From Eubacterium sp. (GTDB lineage Bacteria > Bacillota_A > Clostridia > Lachnospirales > Lachnospiraceae), in assembly GCA_023663915.1 (NCBI GenBank), contig JAMPGN010000002.1, positions 1 to 55,835 of the forward strand: a stretch of DNA of 55,835 bases, in the 5' to 3' direction. A model generated the notes under the pieces. That model worked only from the letters and a program-made list of their open reading frames with translations, did not search any database and was not told where the DNA came from. Positions 15,653-24,858 of the stretch are shown in pieces; position 1 is the stretch's first letter, and the number at the start of each line of letters is the position of its first letter. Both the position numbers and the translations under genes were made by a program.

Positions 15653-16531
15653 GTGAGAGAATATTTTCGTTATTTCAAATGGATGTATATCGTACTGGGT
15701 GTTATGCTATGCCTTTTTGGACTGTTGACAGGCGGACACTGGGCAATTTCTAAAGTGGCGGATTATCAGCGGACGAATCAGGAATGCACGACCACGGAAC
15801 GCGTGTTTGATTACGGTGATGTGTTGACAGACAAAGAGGAGGAGAAATTACGCAGATTGATCGCTAAGCGTGAGAAGCAGACGGGGTGCGACATCGTTCT
15901 AGTCACTTTGCAGGAGTCTTTGAAAGATTATGCCAGAGCGATTGAGCCTTACGTCGATTACAGCGAATTTGTCAGAGTCTATGCGGAAGAATTTTATGAA
16001 GACCATCATTTTGGATATGACAAGCCCAACGGCGACGGCGTTTTGCTGGTAGATAATTGGTATCGGGAAGATAACGGCAGGATCTACACATGGTTCTGCA
16101 CCACGGGCAAAGTCAAAGACAAGTATTCGTATGCAGAGATTGACCATATTCTGGACAATGTGTATCGCTATGTGGAGCATAATCCTTATCGCGCATACAA
16201 GACCTATGTCAACGATTTTTATCATGATATGATGGGTTTTCAAGTGTTTCACTTGTATGTATCGGGAGCGATTCCGTGGATTATTGGAATAATATCGGCT
16301 GTTATATTTGTATTGTGCAACAGGCGGGCAAAAACCGGCACCAAGACGACTACGGCAGTTACTTATGTGAATGGGTCGGAACCCCGATTCCGAGTAAAAG
16401 AAGATAGATTTCTGCACAAATCCGTGGTGACGCATAAAATCGAATCAAGTATCAGAAGCGACGGTGGCAGAGGCGGACGTAGCGGTGGCGGCGGTGGCGG
16501 TAGTCATGGCGGTGGTGGACACAGCCGGTAA
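15653..16531 (+). CDS. TPM-domain (YgcG-like) membrane protein
   Basis: GTG start at 15653 with gaggata upstream. The 292-aa protein has an N-terminal transmembrane helix (about 11-32), a TPM domain (about 45-190; VFDYGDVLTDKEEEKLRRL, GCDIVLVTLQ, GYDKPNGDGVLLVDNWYRE), a second membrane helix (about 204-224), and a glycine-rich tail (RSGGGGGGSHGGGGHSR). TPM proteins have been linked to membrane protein turnover and photosystem repair, but the bacterial role is unclear. It is probably in an operon with the zinc-ribbon gene and followed by a terminator. Confidence 0.85.
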   Translation: MREYFRYFKWMYIVLGVMLCLFGLLTGGHWAISKVADYQRTNQECTTTERVFDYGDVLTDKEEEKLRRLIAKREKQTGCDIVLVTLQESLKDYARAIEPYVDYSEFVRVYAEEFYEDHHFGYDKPNGDGVLLVDNWYREDNGRIYTWFCTTGKVKDKYSYAEIDHILDNVYRYVEHNPYRAYKTYVNDFYHDMMGFQVFHLYVSGAIPWIIGIISAVIFVLCNRRAKTGTKTTTAVTYVNGSEPRFRVKEDRFLHKSVVTHKIESSIRSDGGRGGRSGGGGGGSHGGGGHSR

Positions 16532-16584
16532 TAAATCGAGCATAGCTCGATTGCGAGGAGAACAAGCGATTCGTTGGAATAATA

Positions 16585-16616
16585 AAAACACTTCCCATGA
16601 CGGTAGGAAGTGTTTT
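16585..16616 (+). terminator. bidirectional terminator between TPM gene and rpsT
   Basis: aaaacacttcc pairs with ggaagtgtttt around a 10-nt loop, with T- and A-rich flanks on both sides, between two convergent genes. Confidence 0.8.
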
Positions 16617-16679
16617 GTTATTATGTCCTCAGATGATTCGTTTTGCAACGCAAATTCTAAACGAGCCTGCCCATTTGTG

Positions 16680-16943
16680 TTATGCCATTTTATTTACGGC
16701 AAGTGCAAGACGGGATACTTTTCTTGCGGAAGTATTCTTGTGGTATACTCCCTTCTTCGTAGCCTTGTCAAGCGCTGACGTAGCGGCAGTAAGCGCTTTC
16801 TTGGCAGCTTCCTTATCGTTTGCATCGATCGCAGCGTATACTTTCTTGATTGCGGTCTTTACGCTGGACTTGATGGATTTGTTTCTGTCAGCCTTGGTCT
16901 TGTTTACTAGGATTCTTTTCTTTGCAGATTTGATATTAGCCAT
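16680..16943 (-). CDS. rpsT: 30S ribosomal protein S20
   Basis: The 87-aa protein begins MANIKSAKKRILVNKTKAD, typical of S20, and ends NTSARKVSRLALAVNKMA. The start is set at 16943 because ggaggt touches the upstream in-frame ATG (16949) but lies 6 nt from ATG 16943. S20 binds 16S rRNA early in 30S assembly. The gene is monocistronic, with a strong promoter at 17042-17070 and a terminator at 16585-16616. It is divergent from gpr, as in several Clostridia. Confidence 0.97.
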   Translation of the reverse strand: MANIKSAKKRILVNKTKADRNKSIKSSVKTAIKKVYAAIDANDKEAAKKALTAATSALDKATKKGVYHKNTSARKVSRLALAVNKMA

Positions 16944-17041
16944 GATCATACCTCCGATTTAGATTCTCTCTATGTTATAGGAAATCCCTAATGTCTCATT
17001 AAAGCCGGACACGGACGTTTTAATGGAAACACACGCATATT

Positions 17042-17070
17042 ATTGTAGTTTATGAGATTCGCGATGTCAA
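17042..17070 (-). promoter_or_regulatory. sigma-A promoter for rpsT
   Basis: On the minus strand, TTGACA (17065-17070), 17 bp, TACAAT (17042-17047): a near-consensus promoter about 100 nt before rpsT. Confidence 0.8.
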
Positions 17071-17167
17071 TACATATTTTGTTTATTTTTGCAAAAAATA
17101 GAAAAAGTAACTAACTTATAAATATACGCATATAGTAAGATAAAATGCGGGAAATGAGGAATATGGT

Positions 17168-18046
17168 ATGGATAGCTGGCAGGCAGTCAGGACAGACTTG
17201 GCGTTGGAAGCCAGAGAAAGTATTGAAGATAAAGCGGAGGGATTGCACGGCGTTACGGTGGAGGAAGACTATGACGAGGCATGTGATGTGCATATCACCA
17301 AAGTGGTCGTAGAGACGAAAAACGGGGCAAAGATGTTAGGAAAACCGATGGGAGTCTATATTACCTTAGAGGCTCCGGCGATGACAGAGCCGGAGGAAGA
17401 TTATCATCAGGAAATATCGGAGATTCTTGCAAGAGAAATCCGCTCCATCCTGCCTGAGCCGGACAGGGAGCAGTCCATACTGGTGGTCGGGCTTGGCAAT
17501 CGTGAAGTGACAGCGGATTCCCTCGGACCGAATGTGGTTGATAATCTTTTTATCAACAGACACATTGTGCGAGAATACGGCAAAGTGGCATATAACCGTT
17601 CCAAGATGCATCAGGTTAGCAGTCTGATTCCCGGAGTCATGGCGAAGACCGGAATGGAGTCGGCGGAGATTATCAAAGGAGTCATCAACGAGACGAAGCC
17701 GGATATGGTGATCGTGATTGACGCGCTGGCGGCGCGCTCCACGAAGAGGTTAAACCGCACGATACAGATCACCAACACGGGCATTCATCCGGGTTCGGGG
17801 GTAGGCAACCATCGCAACGCCATCACGCAGGAGAGTCTCAGCGTGCCGGTTCTTGCGCTGGGTGTCCCGACCGTGGTAGATGCGGCAACGATTGTGGGGG
17901 ATGCGATGGGTGAACGTCCTGTTGCGTTAAAAGAGTTGAATAACATGTATGTCACAACAAAAGACGTGGACCAGCAGATACAGCAGATCAGTCATATCTT
18001 ATGCGACGGCATCAACAAAGCGCTGATCTGTCCGGAGGAGGACTGA
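17168..18046 (+). CDS. gpr: germination protease GPR (spore SASP endopeptidase)
   Basis: The 292-aa protein matches GPR, the protease that degrades small acid-soluble spore proteins at germination. Hallmarks are RTDLALEARE at the N terminus (autoprocessing region), LVVGLGNREVTADSLGP, LIPGVMAKTGMES, VIVIDALAARS and IHPGSGVGNHR. Germination proteases are aspartic-type enzymes (family A25), and the relevant aspartates are in these blocks. It lies before spoIIP, as is common in Firmicutes. The upstream region has CATATAG at 17129-17135, which slightly resembles a forespore sigma-F/G -10, but the -35 is poor. Confidence 0.95.
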   Translation: MDSWQAVRTDLALEARESIEDKAEGLHGVTVEEDYDEACDVHITKVVVETKNGAKMLGKPMGVYITLEAPAMTEPEEDYHQEISEILAREIRSILPEPDREQSILVVGLGNREVTADSLGPNVVDNLFINRHIVREYGKVAYNRSKMHQVSSLIPGVMAKTGMESAEIIKGVINETKPDMVIVIDALAARSTKRLNRTIQITNTGIHPGSGVGNHRNAITQESLSVPVLALGVPTVVDAATIVGDAMGERPVALKELNNMYVTTKDVDQQIQQISHILCDGINKALICPEED

Positions 18047-18165
18047 GTCTGGTCAAATAGAGTCTGAGCCAGACGGAACTAAGCCGGATAGAATCTAAGC
18101 TGGACAAATTCAGCGGCGGTGGCTGTGTATGCATAGATGGAGCAAGAAGGAAAAGCAACAGTGGT

Positions 18166-19503
18166 ATGAAGTCATGTCCGTGCCGCATATATATAATTAG
18201 TATGGACATGAAAAAGAGATTGCTGAAAATAATTATAATAACGATCGTTATAATATCCGCTTTTTATATATTGCTTGAAATCGCAGGGGCACAGCAGGAA
18301 CAGGAGAGTAAGGAGAGTGTGTTCTCAAGATGGATACAGGATATGATCGTGGGAACGTATCTTCCTTCCATCCGTATGATAAACCAGGATGCCGACAATA
18401 AGATAACGAGTGATATATATGACGGGTGGCTGCTTGCGGAATATCCGGTATTTCTGTATAGTCTGGCGACAGGAGAGAGTGAGGACATGGCGGCTGAGAG
18501 TGATTATGCCAGACTTCTGATGATGGAGGGAAGCGACGAAGACCGTAAGTCGATCGCGGATGGAGAATTGGAGTATGGTGAGGATGCCATGCATTTGGAA
18601 CAGGGTCTTGCGGATGCGATGCTCGCTGAGAACGGCATGTATCTGGAGAATCAGATGGCGGGACAGGAGGCGGGGCAGCAGTCGGAAAACAACGTAGCAC
18701 TGGAATTTACGCCCATGCAGGAAAAAAGCTATCGTTACAAATGGGACGAACTACAGGATTATGAATCGTTAGTCAAGGCATTCTATGCGGTGGATAGTAC
18801 GACGAGGGCGGGAGAAGAGCTTTTGCAGGCGGACGAATTGCTGTCTAAGGATATGCGTATGCAGGGCAGTGCGGACGATCCTCAGATTTTGATCTACCAC
18901 ACACATTCACAGGAAGCGTTCTCTGATTCAACGCCAGGAGACGAATCTACAAGTATTGTGGGAGTGGGTGAACATCTGACGACGATCCTGCAGGAACAGT
19001 ACGGATACAACGTGATGCATTATACCGCGAGTTTTGATAAAGAATCGCGGGATTATGCCTATAACAATTCCCTGCCGGCACTGGAAAAACTGCTTGCGGA
19101 GTATCCAAGCATCGAGGTGGTGATTGACCTGCACAGGGATGCCATGCCCGAAGCAAGAAGACTTGTCTTGAATCTTCAGGGCAGACCGACTGCGCAGTTT
19201 ATGTTTTTTAATGGTTTAAGCCGCACGTCCAAGGGAGAGATCGAGTATCTGGAAAATCCGTATCTGCAGGATAATCTCGCCTTTTCTTTTCAGATGCAGG
19301 CGGCGTGTAACGAGTACTATCCCGGACTGGCAAGGAGGGTTTACCTCAAGGCATACCGGTACAATCTGCACTTGTGTCCGAAGTCGTTGCTGATCGAACT
19401 TGGGGCGCAGAATAATACGGTGGAGGAGGCAATGAATGCCTGTGACCCGTTGGCGCATGTGCTTGATTTGGTGCTTTCCGGCAAAGAACCGCAGCGACCG
19501 TAG
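18166..19503 (+). CDS. spoIIP: stage II sporulation protein P (engulfment amidase/endopeptidase)
   Basis: SpoIIP degrades peptidoglycan in the septum during engulfment, together with SpoIID and SpoIIM. The protein has an N-terminal membrane anchor (LKIIIITIVIISAFYILLE), a low-complexity acidic middle, and the C-terminal amidase domain (about 235-440). The catalytic-type motifs are LIYHTHSQEAF and VIDLHRDAMPEAR. The start is uncertain: ATG 18166 gives 445 aa, while ATG 18205 (MDMKKRLLK) would put the basic residues directly before the anchor and is equally plausible. Neither has a strong Shine-Dalgarno. The 119-nt spacer from gpr contains short degenerate repeats (taagccggat, taagctggac). In many Firmicutes gpr and spoIIP are adjacent. 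Confidence 0.92.
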   Translation: MKSCPCRIYIISMDMKKRLLKIIIITIVIISAFYILLEIAGAQQEQESKESVFSRWIQDMIVGTYLPSIRMINQDADNKITSDIYDGWLLAEYPVFLYSLATGESEDMAAESDYARLLMMEGSDEDRKSIADGELEYGEDAMHLEQGLADAMLAENGMYLENQMAGQEAGQQSENNVALEFTPMQEKSYRYKWDELQDYESLVKAFYAVDSTTRAGEELLQADELLSKDMRMQGSADDPQILIYHTHSQEAFSDSTPGDESTSIVGVGEHLTTILQEQYGYNVMHYTASFDKESRDYAYNNSLPALEKLLAEYPSIEVVIDLHRDAMPEARRLVLNLQGRPTAQFMFFNGLSRTSKGEIEYLENPYLQDNLAFSFQMQAACNEYYPGLARRVYLKAYRYNLHLCPKSLLIELGAQNNTVEEAMNACDPLAHVLDLVLSGKEPQRP

Positions 19504-19605
19504 CGTCGTGCATGGCACAGCGAGGCAGCGTGAAAGCCAGGCATGGCATTGAGCGTGAATGGAGTGCGAATTGGGCGTGAAGGGTGTGAAACGGCGATAT
19601 TAAAG

Positions 19606-19634
19606 TGGACAGATTTTCTCCGATTTGCTATACT
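19606..19634 (+). promoter_or_regulatory. sigma-A promoter for lepA
   Basis: TGGACA (19606-19611), 17 bp, TATACT (19629-19634), about 20 nt before the lepA Shine-Dalgarno. Confidence 0.7.
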
Positions 19635-19660
19635 TATCTCTGTATGACAAGGAGGAAATT

Positions 19661-21475
19661 ATGGCAGCCATAGACCAGAGTAAAATCAGAAATTTTTGTA
19701 TTGTAGCGCATATCGATCACGGTAAATCGACGTTGGCGGATAGGATTATAGAGAAGACGGGGCTTTTGACGAGCAGGGAGATGCAGGCGCAGGTGCTTGA
19801 CAATATGGAACTTGAGCGCGAGCGAGGGATTACCATCAAGGCGCAGACGGTGCGTATTGTCTATAATGCCAAGGATGGCAATGAGTATATTTTTAACCTG
19901 ATCGACACGCCCGGACATGTGGACTTTAATTATGAGGTGAGCCGGTCGCTGGCGGCGTGCGACGGGGCAATTCTCGTGGTGGATGCCGCGCAGGGGATCG
20001 AGGCGCAGACGCTCGCCAACGTTTATCTTGCCTTAGATCATGATCTCGATGTGTTTCCGGTGATCAATAAGATTGATTTGCCGAGTGCAGAGCCGGAACG
20101 TGTGAAAAATGAGATCGAGGACGTGATCGGGATCGAGGCGCAGGACGCGCCGCTTATTTCTGCCAAGAACGGAATCGGCATTGAGGAAGTCTTGGAGGCG
20201 ATCGTGGAGAAGATCCCCGCACCGAAAGGCAGTCCGGACAATCCTCTGCAGGCGCTTATTTTTGATTCCGTGTATGATTCCTACAAGGGCGTGATCGTGT
20301 TTTGCCGCATCATGGAAGGCAGGGTGGCAAAAGGGACAGCGATTCGGATGATGGCGACCGGAGCGACGGCGGAAGTGGTGGAAGTAGGGTATTTTGGTGC
20401 AGGGCAGTTTATTCCCTGCGAGGAGCTTTCCGCCGGCATGGTGGGCTATCTGACTGCTTCGATCAAGAATGTCAAGGATACGGCGGTGGGCGATACGGTG
20501 ACGGATGTAAACAACCCGTGCGCCGAGCCTCTTCCGGGATATAAGAAAGTCAATTCCATGGTGTACTGCGGTATGTACCCAGCAGATGGAGCCAAGTACC
20601 CCGATCTTCGAGACGCGCTAGAGAAGTTGAAATTAAATGATGCGTCCTTGAACTATGAGCCGGAGACTTCCATTGCTCTCGGCTTCGGATTTCGATGCGG
20701 TTTCCTAGGGCTTTTGCATCTGGAAATCATACAGGAGAGACTAGAGAGAGAATATAATCTGGATCTGGTGACTACCGCTCCGGGTGTTATTTACAGGGTA
20801 CACAAGACGGATGGCGAGATGATCGAGCTGACGAATCCGTCCAATCTGCCCGACCCTGCGCAGATCGCCTATATGGAAGAGCCGGTAGTCAGTGCAGAGA
20901 TCATGGTGACGACGGAGTTTATTGGCCCGATCATGCAGTTGTGCCAGGAGAGGCGCGGACGCTATATCAGCACGGAATATATCGAGTCGTCGAGGGCGCT
21001 TTTAAGGTACGAACTGCCTTTAAATGAGATCATTTATGATTTCTTTGACGCGCTCAAATCCCGTTCCAGAGGCTATGCGTCCTTCGATTACGAGCTGAAA
21101 GGTTATGAGGAGTCCAAACTGGTGAAACTGGACATCCTCATCAATCATGACGAAGTGGACGCGCTCTCTTTTATCGTCCATGCGGATAGCGCCTATGAGC
21201 GCGGCAGGAAGATGTGTGAGAAGTTAAAAGACGAGATACCACGACATCTCTTCGAGATCCCGATTCAGGCGGCGGTGGGCGGTAAGATCATTGCCAGGGA
21301 GACTGTCAAGGCGATGCGCAAGGACGTGCTTGCCAAGTGCTACGGCGGCGATATCACCCGCAAGAAGAAGCTGCTTGAGAAGCAGAAGGAAGGCAAGAAA
21401 CGTATGCGTCAGATTGGAAACGTGGAGATTCCACAGAGTGCATTTATGAGCGTCCTCAAATTGGACGACAAATAA
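19661..21475 (+). CDS. lepA: elongation factor 4 (LepA)
   Basis: ATG 19661 is preceded by aaggagg, giving 604 aa, the usual LepA length. The GTPase domain begins [18 protein letters not shown] (G1), with [17 protein letters not shown] (G3) and [11 protein letters not shown] (G4). The C-terminal LepA-specific domain is seen in [18 protein letters not shown]. LepA acts on stalled or mistranslocated ribosomes and in ribosome biogenesis. It is followed after 2 nt by hemW, the common arrangement in Firmicutes. Confidence 0.97.
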   Translation: MAAIDQSKIRNFCIVAHIDHGKSTLADRIIEKTGLLTSREMQAQVLDNMELERERGITIKAQTVRIVYNAKDGNEYIFNLIDTPGHVDFNYEVSRSLAACDGAILVVDAAQGIEAQTLANVYLALDHDLDVFPVINKIDLPSAEPERVKNEIEDVIGIEAQDAPLISAKNGIGIEEVLEAIVEKIPAPKGSPDNPLQALIFDSVYDSYKGVIVFCRIMEGRVAKGTAIRMMATGATAEVVEVGYFGAGQFIPCEELSAGMVGYLTASIKNVKDTAVGDTVTDVNNPCAEPLPGYKKVNSMVYCGMYPADGAKYPDLRDALEKLKLNDASLNYEPETSIALGFGFRCGFLGLLHLEIIQERLEREYNLDLVTTAPGVIYRVHKTDGEMIELTNPSNLPDPAQIAYMEEPVVSAEIMVTTEFIGPIMQLCQERRGRYISTEYIESSRALLRYELPLNEIIYDFFDALKSRSRGYASFDYELKGYEESKLVKLDILINHDEVDALSFIVHADSAYERGRKMCEKLKDEIPRHLFEIPIQAAVGGKIIARETVKAMRKDVLAKCYGGDITRKKKLLEKQKEGKKRMRQIGNVEIPQSAFMSVLKLDDK

Positions 21476-21477
21476 AA

Positions 21478-22710
21478 ATGAAAGAACTGAGTATCTATAT
21501 CCATATCCCGTTCTGTGTCCGCAAATGCCTCTACTGTGATTTCCTGTCTTTTCCGATGTTGTCAAGGGAGAAGATGGAAAGTTATGTAAACTTGCTCGAA
21601 CGAGAAATTAAAGCAAATGCGGAGAAGTACGAAGAATATCAGGTGATATCTATTTTCTTGGGTGGCGGAACGCCATCGATTCTCCCGGCGGAGGAGATAA
21701 GTCGTATCATGACGGCAATCCGAGACTGTTACCGGGTTGCGGAAGATGCGGAAATCACGATGGAAATGAATCCCGGCACGGCGGACAGTAGTAAGATGCT
21801 GCAATACATAGCAAGTGGTATCAATCGCATCAGCATAGGTCTGCAGTCCGCAGATGACCGGGAACTTGTGCGGATTGGAAGGATTCACGACAGGAAGGCT
21901 TTTCAGGAGACATACAGGCTGGCGAGAAATGCCGGTTTTCGGAATGTTAATATCGATATCATGTCGTCCCTGCCGGGTCAGAGCGTAGCGTCTTATGAAA
22001 AGACGCTTGCGTTTGTTGCGGCATGTGGGCCGGAACATATCTCGGCGTACAGCCTGATGTTGGAAGAGGGAACGCCTTTGTATGAGCGGCAGGAAGAATA
22101 TTCTTTTCTTTCGGAGGATAAAGACCGTGAGATGTATGCGCTCACAAAAGAGTATCTTGCGTCCTGCGGATATCACAGGTATGAGATATCTAACTACGCC
22201 AGGACGGGCTTTGAATGCAGGCATAATAAGGTGTACTGGCAGAGAGGAAACTATGTTGGATTCGGGCTGGGCGCATCCTCGATGATAGAGAATGTCAGAT
22301 GGAAAAACCCGGAGAAGATGGAAATATACAGGGCATATGTTTCCCGGATGTCAAAAGGACAGGAACAGAAAGGAGAAGAAAATTCGTGTGCGGGATCGGC
22401 TGAGCCTGCCAATGTGCAAGGTAGGAACGCCGAGAAGGAGATCGATAACCTGTTTGGAATCGACAGACAGATACTTAGCGTACAGGAACAGATGGAAGAA
22501 TACATGTTTCTTGGAATGCGCATGATGCGCGGCATAGACCGCAGGGAGTTCGCGCGCATATTTGGGAGGCGGACGGACGAAGTGTATGCTGGGATTGTGG
22601 ACAGATTGTGCCGGCAGGGGCTTATCGAGCAGGATACAACTCACATCAGGCTGACGGATTTTGGAATCGACGTAAGCAACTATGTTCTGGCTCAATTTTT
22701 ATTGGATTGA
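21478..22710 (+). CDS. hemW: HemW-type radical SAM heme chaperone (formerly HemN-like)
   Basis: The 410-aa protein begins with YIHIPFCVRKCLYCDFLSF, the CxxxCxxC radical SAM cluster site (C13, C17, C20), followed by FLGGGTPSIL, SIGLQSADDRELVRIGR and a HemW C-terminal wHTH-like domain. HemW is thought to deliver heme to respiratory enzymes; true coproporphyrinogen oxidase HemN has extra residues near the N terminus absent here. It lies directly after lepA (2-nt gap). There is an insertion at about residues 285-320 (rich in E, K and Q) relative to typical length. Confidence 0.9.
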   Translation: MKELSIYIHIPFCVRKCLYCDFLSFPMLSREKMESYVNLLEREIKANAEKYEEYQVISIFLGGGTPSILPAEEISRIMTAIRDCYRVAEDAEITMEMNPGTADSSKMLQYIASGINRISIGLQSADDRELVRIGRIHDRKAFQETYRLARNAGFRNVNIDIMSSLPGQSVASYEKTLAFVAACGPEHISAYSLMLEEGTPLYERQEEYSFLSEDKDREMYALTKEYLASCGYHRYEISNYARTGFECRHNKVYWQRGNYVGFGLGASSMIENVRWKNPEKMEIYRAYVSRMSKGQEQKGEENSCAGSAEPANVQGRNAEKEIDNLFGIDRQILSVQEQMEEYMFLGMRMMRGIDRREFARIFGRRTDEVYAGIVDRLCRQGLIEQDTTHIRLTDFGIDVSNYVLAQFLLD

Positions 22711-22762
22711 AATGAATCGAGTTTTCCGAACATTTTCGATTGGTTATTTCCTATAATTTGTA

Positions 22763-22791
22763 TTGTCTTTTATAGGTTGACTTTGTATAAT
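22763..22791 (+). promoter_or_regulatory. possible sigma-A-like promoter upstream of sigK
   Basis: TTGTCT (22763-22768), 17 bp, TATAAT (22786-22791). The leader to the start codon is about 95 nt. A sporulation-type (sigma-E) promoter could not be identified with confidence. Confidence 0.5.
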
Positions 22792-22892
22792 ATTCATATG
22801 GAAAACCTTGAAGCGAACTCTTTTTTAGGTGGAAAGGCACTTACAATGTCGCCGGGTCATAGAATAGAGTAAATGGACTTTGGGGGCTTCTT

Positions 22893-23528
22893 TTGAAAAC
22901 ATTTAAGCAACCATTAACTGCGAAGGAAGAGGCCGTATACTTAAATCTGTTGCAGACAGGCAAAGACGCAGAGCGGGCGGAAGCTAAGGAACTGTTGATC
23001 GAACATAATCTGCGTCTGGTTGCTCATATCGCCAAGAAGTATCAGAATGTGGACGAAGAGATGGAAGACATGATCTCCATCGGGACGATCGGGCTGATCA
23101 AGGCGATAGATTCCTTTGATGCCGGCAAGGGGAAACTGAGTACCTATGCTTCCCGGTGTATCGACAATGAACTGCTGATGTTTTTACGTGCGAAGAAGAA
23201 AACTTCCAGAGAAGTGTCTCTTTATGACCCTATCGGTACGGACAGGGAGGGTAATGAGATCAATCTGCTGGATATTATCGAACAGGATCAGGTTGATGTG
23301 ATAGACAGGATGGAGGCCGAGGATAAGTTAAGCAGGCTTTCTGGTCTGATTCATGAGAAATTAAATGACAGGGAACGGGAGATCATCACTTTGCGCTATG
23401 GGCTGACCAGTGAATATGAGGTGACGCAGAGAGAGATCGGGCGGAAACTGGGCATTTCCAGAAGCTATGTTTCGAGGATCGAGAAGAGGGCATTGGAGAA
23501 GCTCAGGGAGGCTTTTGAAGCGCTGTAA
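22893..23528 (+). CDS. sigK: RNA polymerase sporulation sigma factor SigK
   Basis: The 211-aa sigma-70 family protein matches SigK: LLIEHNLRLVAHIAKKY, DMISIGTIGLIKAIDSF, EVSLYDPIGTDREGNEI and the region 4 HTH REIGRKLGISRSYVSRIEK. The start is TTG 22893, with an in-frame stop at 22860-22862 upstream, so the protein begins at the position corresponding to mature sigma-K and carries no inhibitory pro-sequence as found in Bacillus. The gene is continuous, with no skin element. SigK drives late mother-cell genes (coat). It is followed by pilT after 87 nt. Confidence 0.93.
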   Translation: MKTFKQPLTAKEEAVYLNLLQTGKDAERAEAKELLIEHNLRLVAHIAKKYQNVDEEMEDMISIGTIGLIKAIDSFDAGKGKLSTYASRCIDNELLMFLRAKKKTSREVSLYDPIGTDREGNEINLLDIIEQDQVDVIDRMEAEDKLSRLSGLIHEKLNDREREIITLRYGLTSEYEVTQREIGRKLGISRSYVSRIEKRALEKLREAFEAL

Positions 23529-23615
23529 GAACCGGCGGAACTTGTTCCGCCGACGACGCGGATGGATACCGTGCAGGTACAGATTTCAATACAATACAGT
23601 GTAGGGGATAGAGAA

Positions 23616-24671
23616 ATGCCAACGATACAGGAGATTATGAGAACAGCGAGTGACGCCAAAGCGTCCGATGTACATATTACCGTAGGTATACCGCCGAAGA
23701 TGCGTGTTAACGGCAATCTGATTACCATGGATTATCCGAGGATGCTGCCTGCGGATACGCTGGAGATAGCTTATTCGATGATGAATGATGTCCAGCGGGA
23801 GCGGTTTGAGGAGCGTGGAGAGTACGATATGTCCTTTTCCATACCGGAACTTGGTCGATATCGAGTGAATGTCTATAAACAGAGAGGTTCGGCGGCGATG
23901 GCGTTGCGTCTCGTAGGTACACAGGTGCCGGCGCCGGAGCTTCTGGGAGTGCCGGAGTCCGTTATCAATCTGTATGAGCGTAAAAGAGGGCTTATTCTGG
24001 TGACAGGACCGACCGGAAGTGGTAAATCGACCACGCTGGCGGCGATCATCGATAAGATCAACAACAACAGAGATGCGCATGTCATCACGCTGGAAGACCC
24101 GATCGAGTATCTTCACCAGCATAAGATGGCGATGATTAATCAGAGGGAGGTCGGTCTGGACACGCAGAGTTATGCGAATGCGCTCCGGGCGGCGTTACGT
24201 GAAGACCCGGATGTCATTCTGGTGGGAGAGATGCGTGATTTCGAGACGATCAGCGTAGCGATCACGGCGGCGGAGACAGGGCATCTGGTTTTGTCCACAT
24301 TACATACGATCGGAGCGGCGAGCACGGTAGACCGTGTCATCGACGTATTTCCACCCCACCAGCAGCAGCAGATCCGGGTGCAGCTCGCGAACGTCTTGGA
24401 GGCAGTTATCTCCCAGCAGCTGATTCCGACGATGGACGGACACGGACGCGTGGCGGCGTTTGAGGTCATGCACGCCAACCATGCAGTTAGGAATCTGATT
24501 CGTGAGGGCAAGTCGCATCAGCTCGCCACCGTCATGCAGACCAACCGTAAGATGGGTATGATTACCATGGATGATGCGATCATACAGCTTTTCTATGAAG
24601 GTAAGATTGACAGGGAAATGGCGATCCAGTTTGCACAGGATCCGGACGGGATGCAGAATAAAGTTATGTAA
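23616..24671 (+). CDS. pilT: type IV pilus retraction ATPase PilT
   Basis: ATG 23616 with agggga upstream is preferred to an in-frame ATG at 23562, giving 351 aa. PilT is a hexameric ATPase that depolymerises pili. Present are the N-terminal PAS-like domain (ASDVHITVGIPPKMRVNG), Walker A GPTGSGKST (131-139), the Asp-box EDPIEY, Walker B ILVGEMRD and the His-box GHLVLSTLHT. PilT is not next to the main pilus operon but 3 kb upstream, separated from it by comM and dprA, and it ends at its own terminator (24684-24715). Confidence 0.95.
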   Translation: MPTIQEIMRTASDAKASDVHITVGIPPKMRVNGNLITMDYPRMLPADTLEIAYSMMNDVQRERFEERGEYDMSFSIPELGRYRVNVYKQRGSAAMALRLVGTQVPAPELLGVPESVINLYERKRGLILVTGPTGSGKSTTLAAIIDKINNNRDAHVITLEDPIEYLHQHKMAMINQREVGLDTQSYANALRAALREDPDVILVGEMRDFETISVAITAAETGHLVLSTLHTIGAASTVDRVIDVFPPHQQQQIRVQLANVLEAVISQQLIPTMDGHGRVAAFEVMHANHAVRNLIREGKSHQLATVMQTNRKMGMITMDDAIIQLFYEGKIDREMAIQFAQDPDGMQNKVM

Positions 24672-24683
24672 AAGTGATTTAGA

Positions 24684-24715
24684 GGACTTGACAAGTGCGC
24701 CAAGTCCTTTTATTA
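24684..24715 (+). terminator. intrinsic terminator after pilT
   Basis: aggacttg and caagtcct form a stem with a 10-nt loop, followed by ttttatta. Confidence 0.85.
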
Positions 24716-24858
24716 TAAAAAGAAATGATATCTGTAATTCTGAGTAAATTCTAATAGTTCCGGCGTTTCGCCAACAGATTTCAGAAACAGACGTTATGTA
24801 TTGGCTTGTGAGAAAGCAGCACAATGAAGAGGTATGATAAGGCAAAGGAGGAAACGAA

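Noticed and set aside
16435..16531. Glycine-codon repeat in the TPM gene as a separate repeat element
   Set aside because: It is simply the coding sequence of the Gly-rich tail common in this family.
17101..17140. Sigma-F or sigma-G promoter for gpr
   Set aside because: A CATATAG -10-like sequence is present, but no acceptable -35 lies at the right distance.
22801..22892. Riboswitch-like leader before sigK (ggtggaaaggcac, gccgggtcat)
   Set aside because: Only loose resemblance to a c-di-GMP-I 3' end and the core elements are missing.
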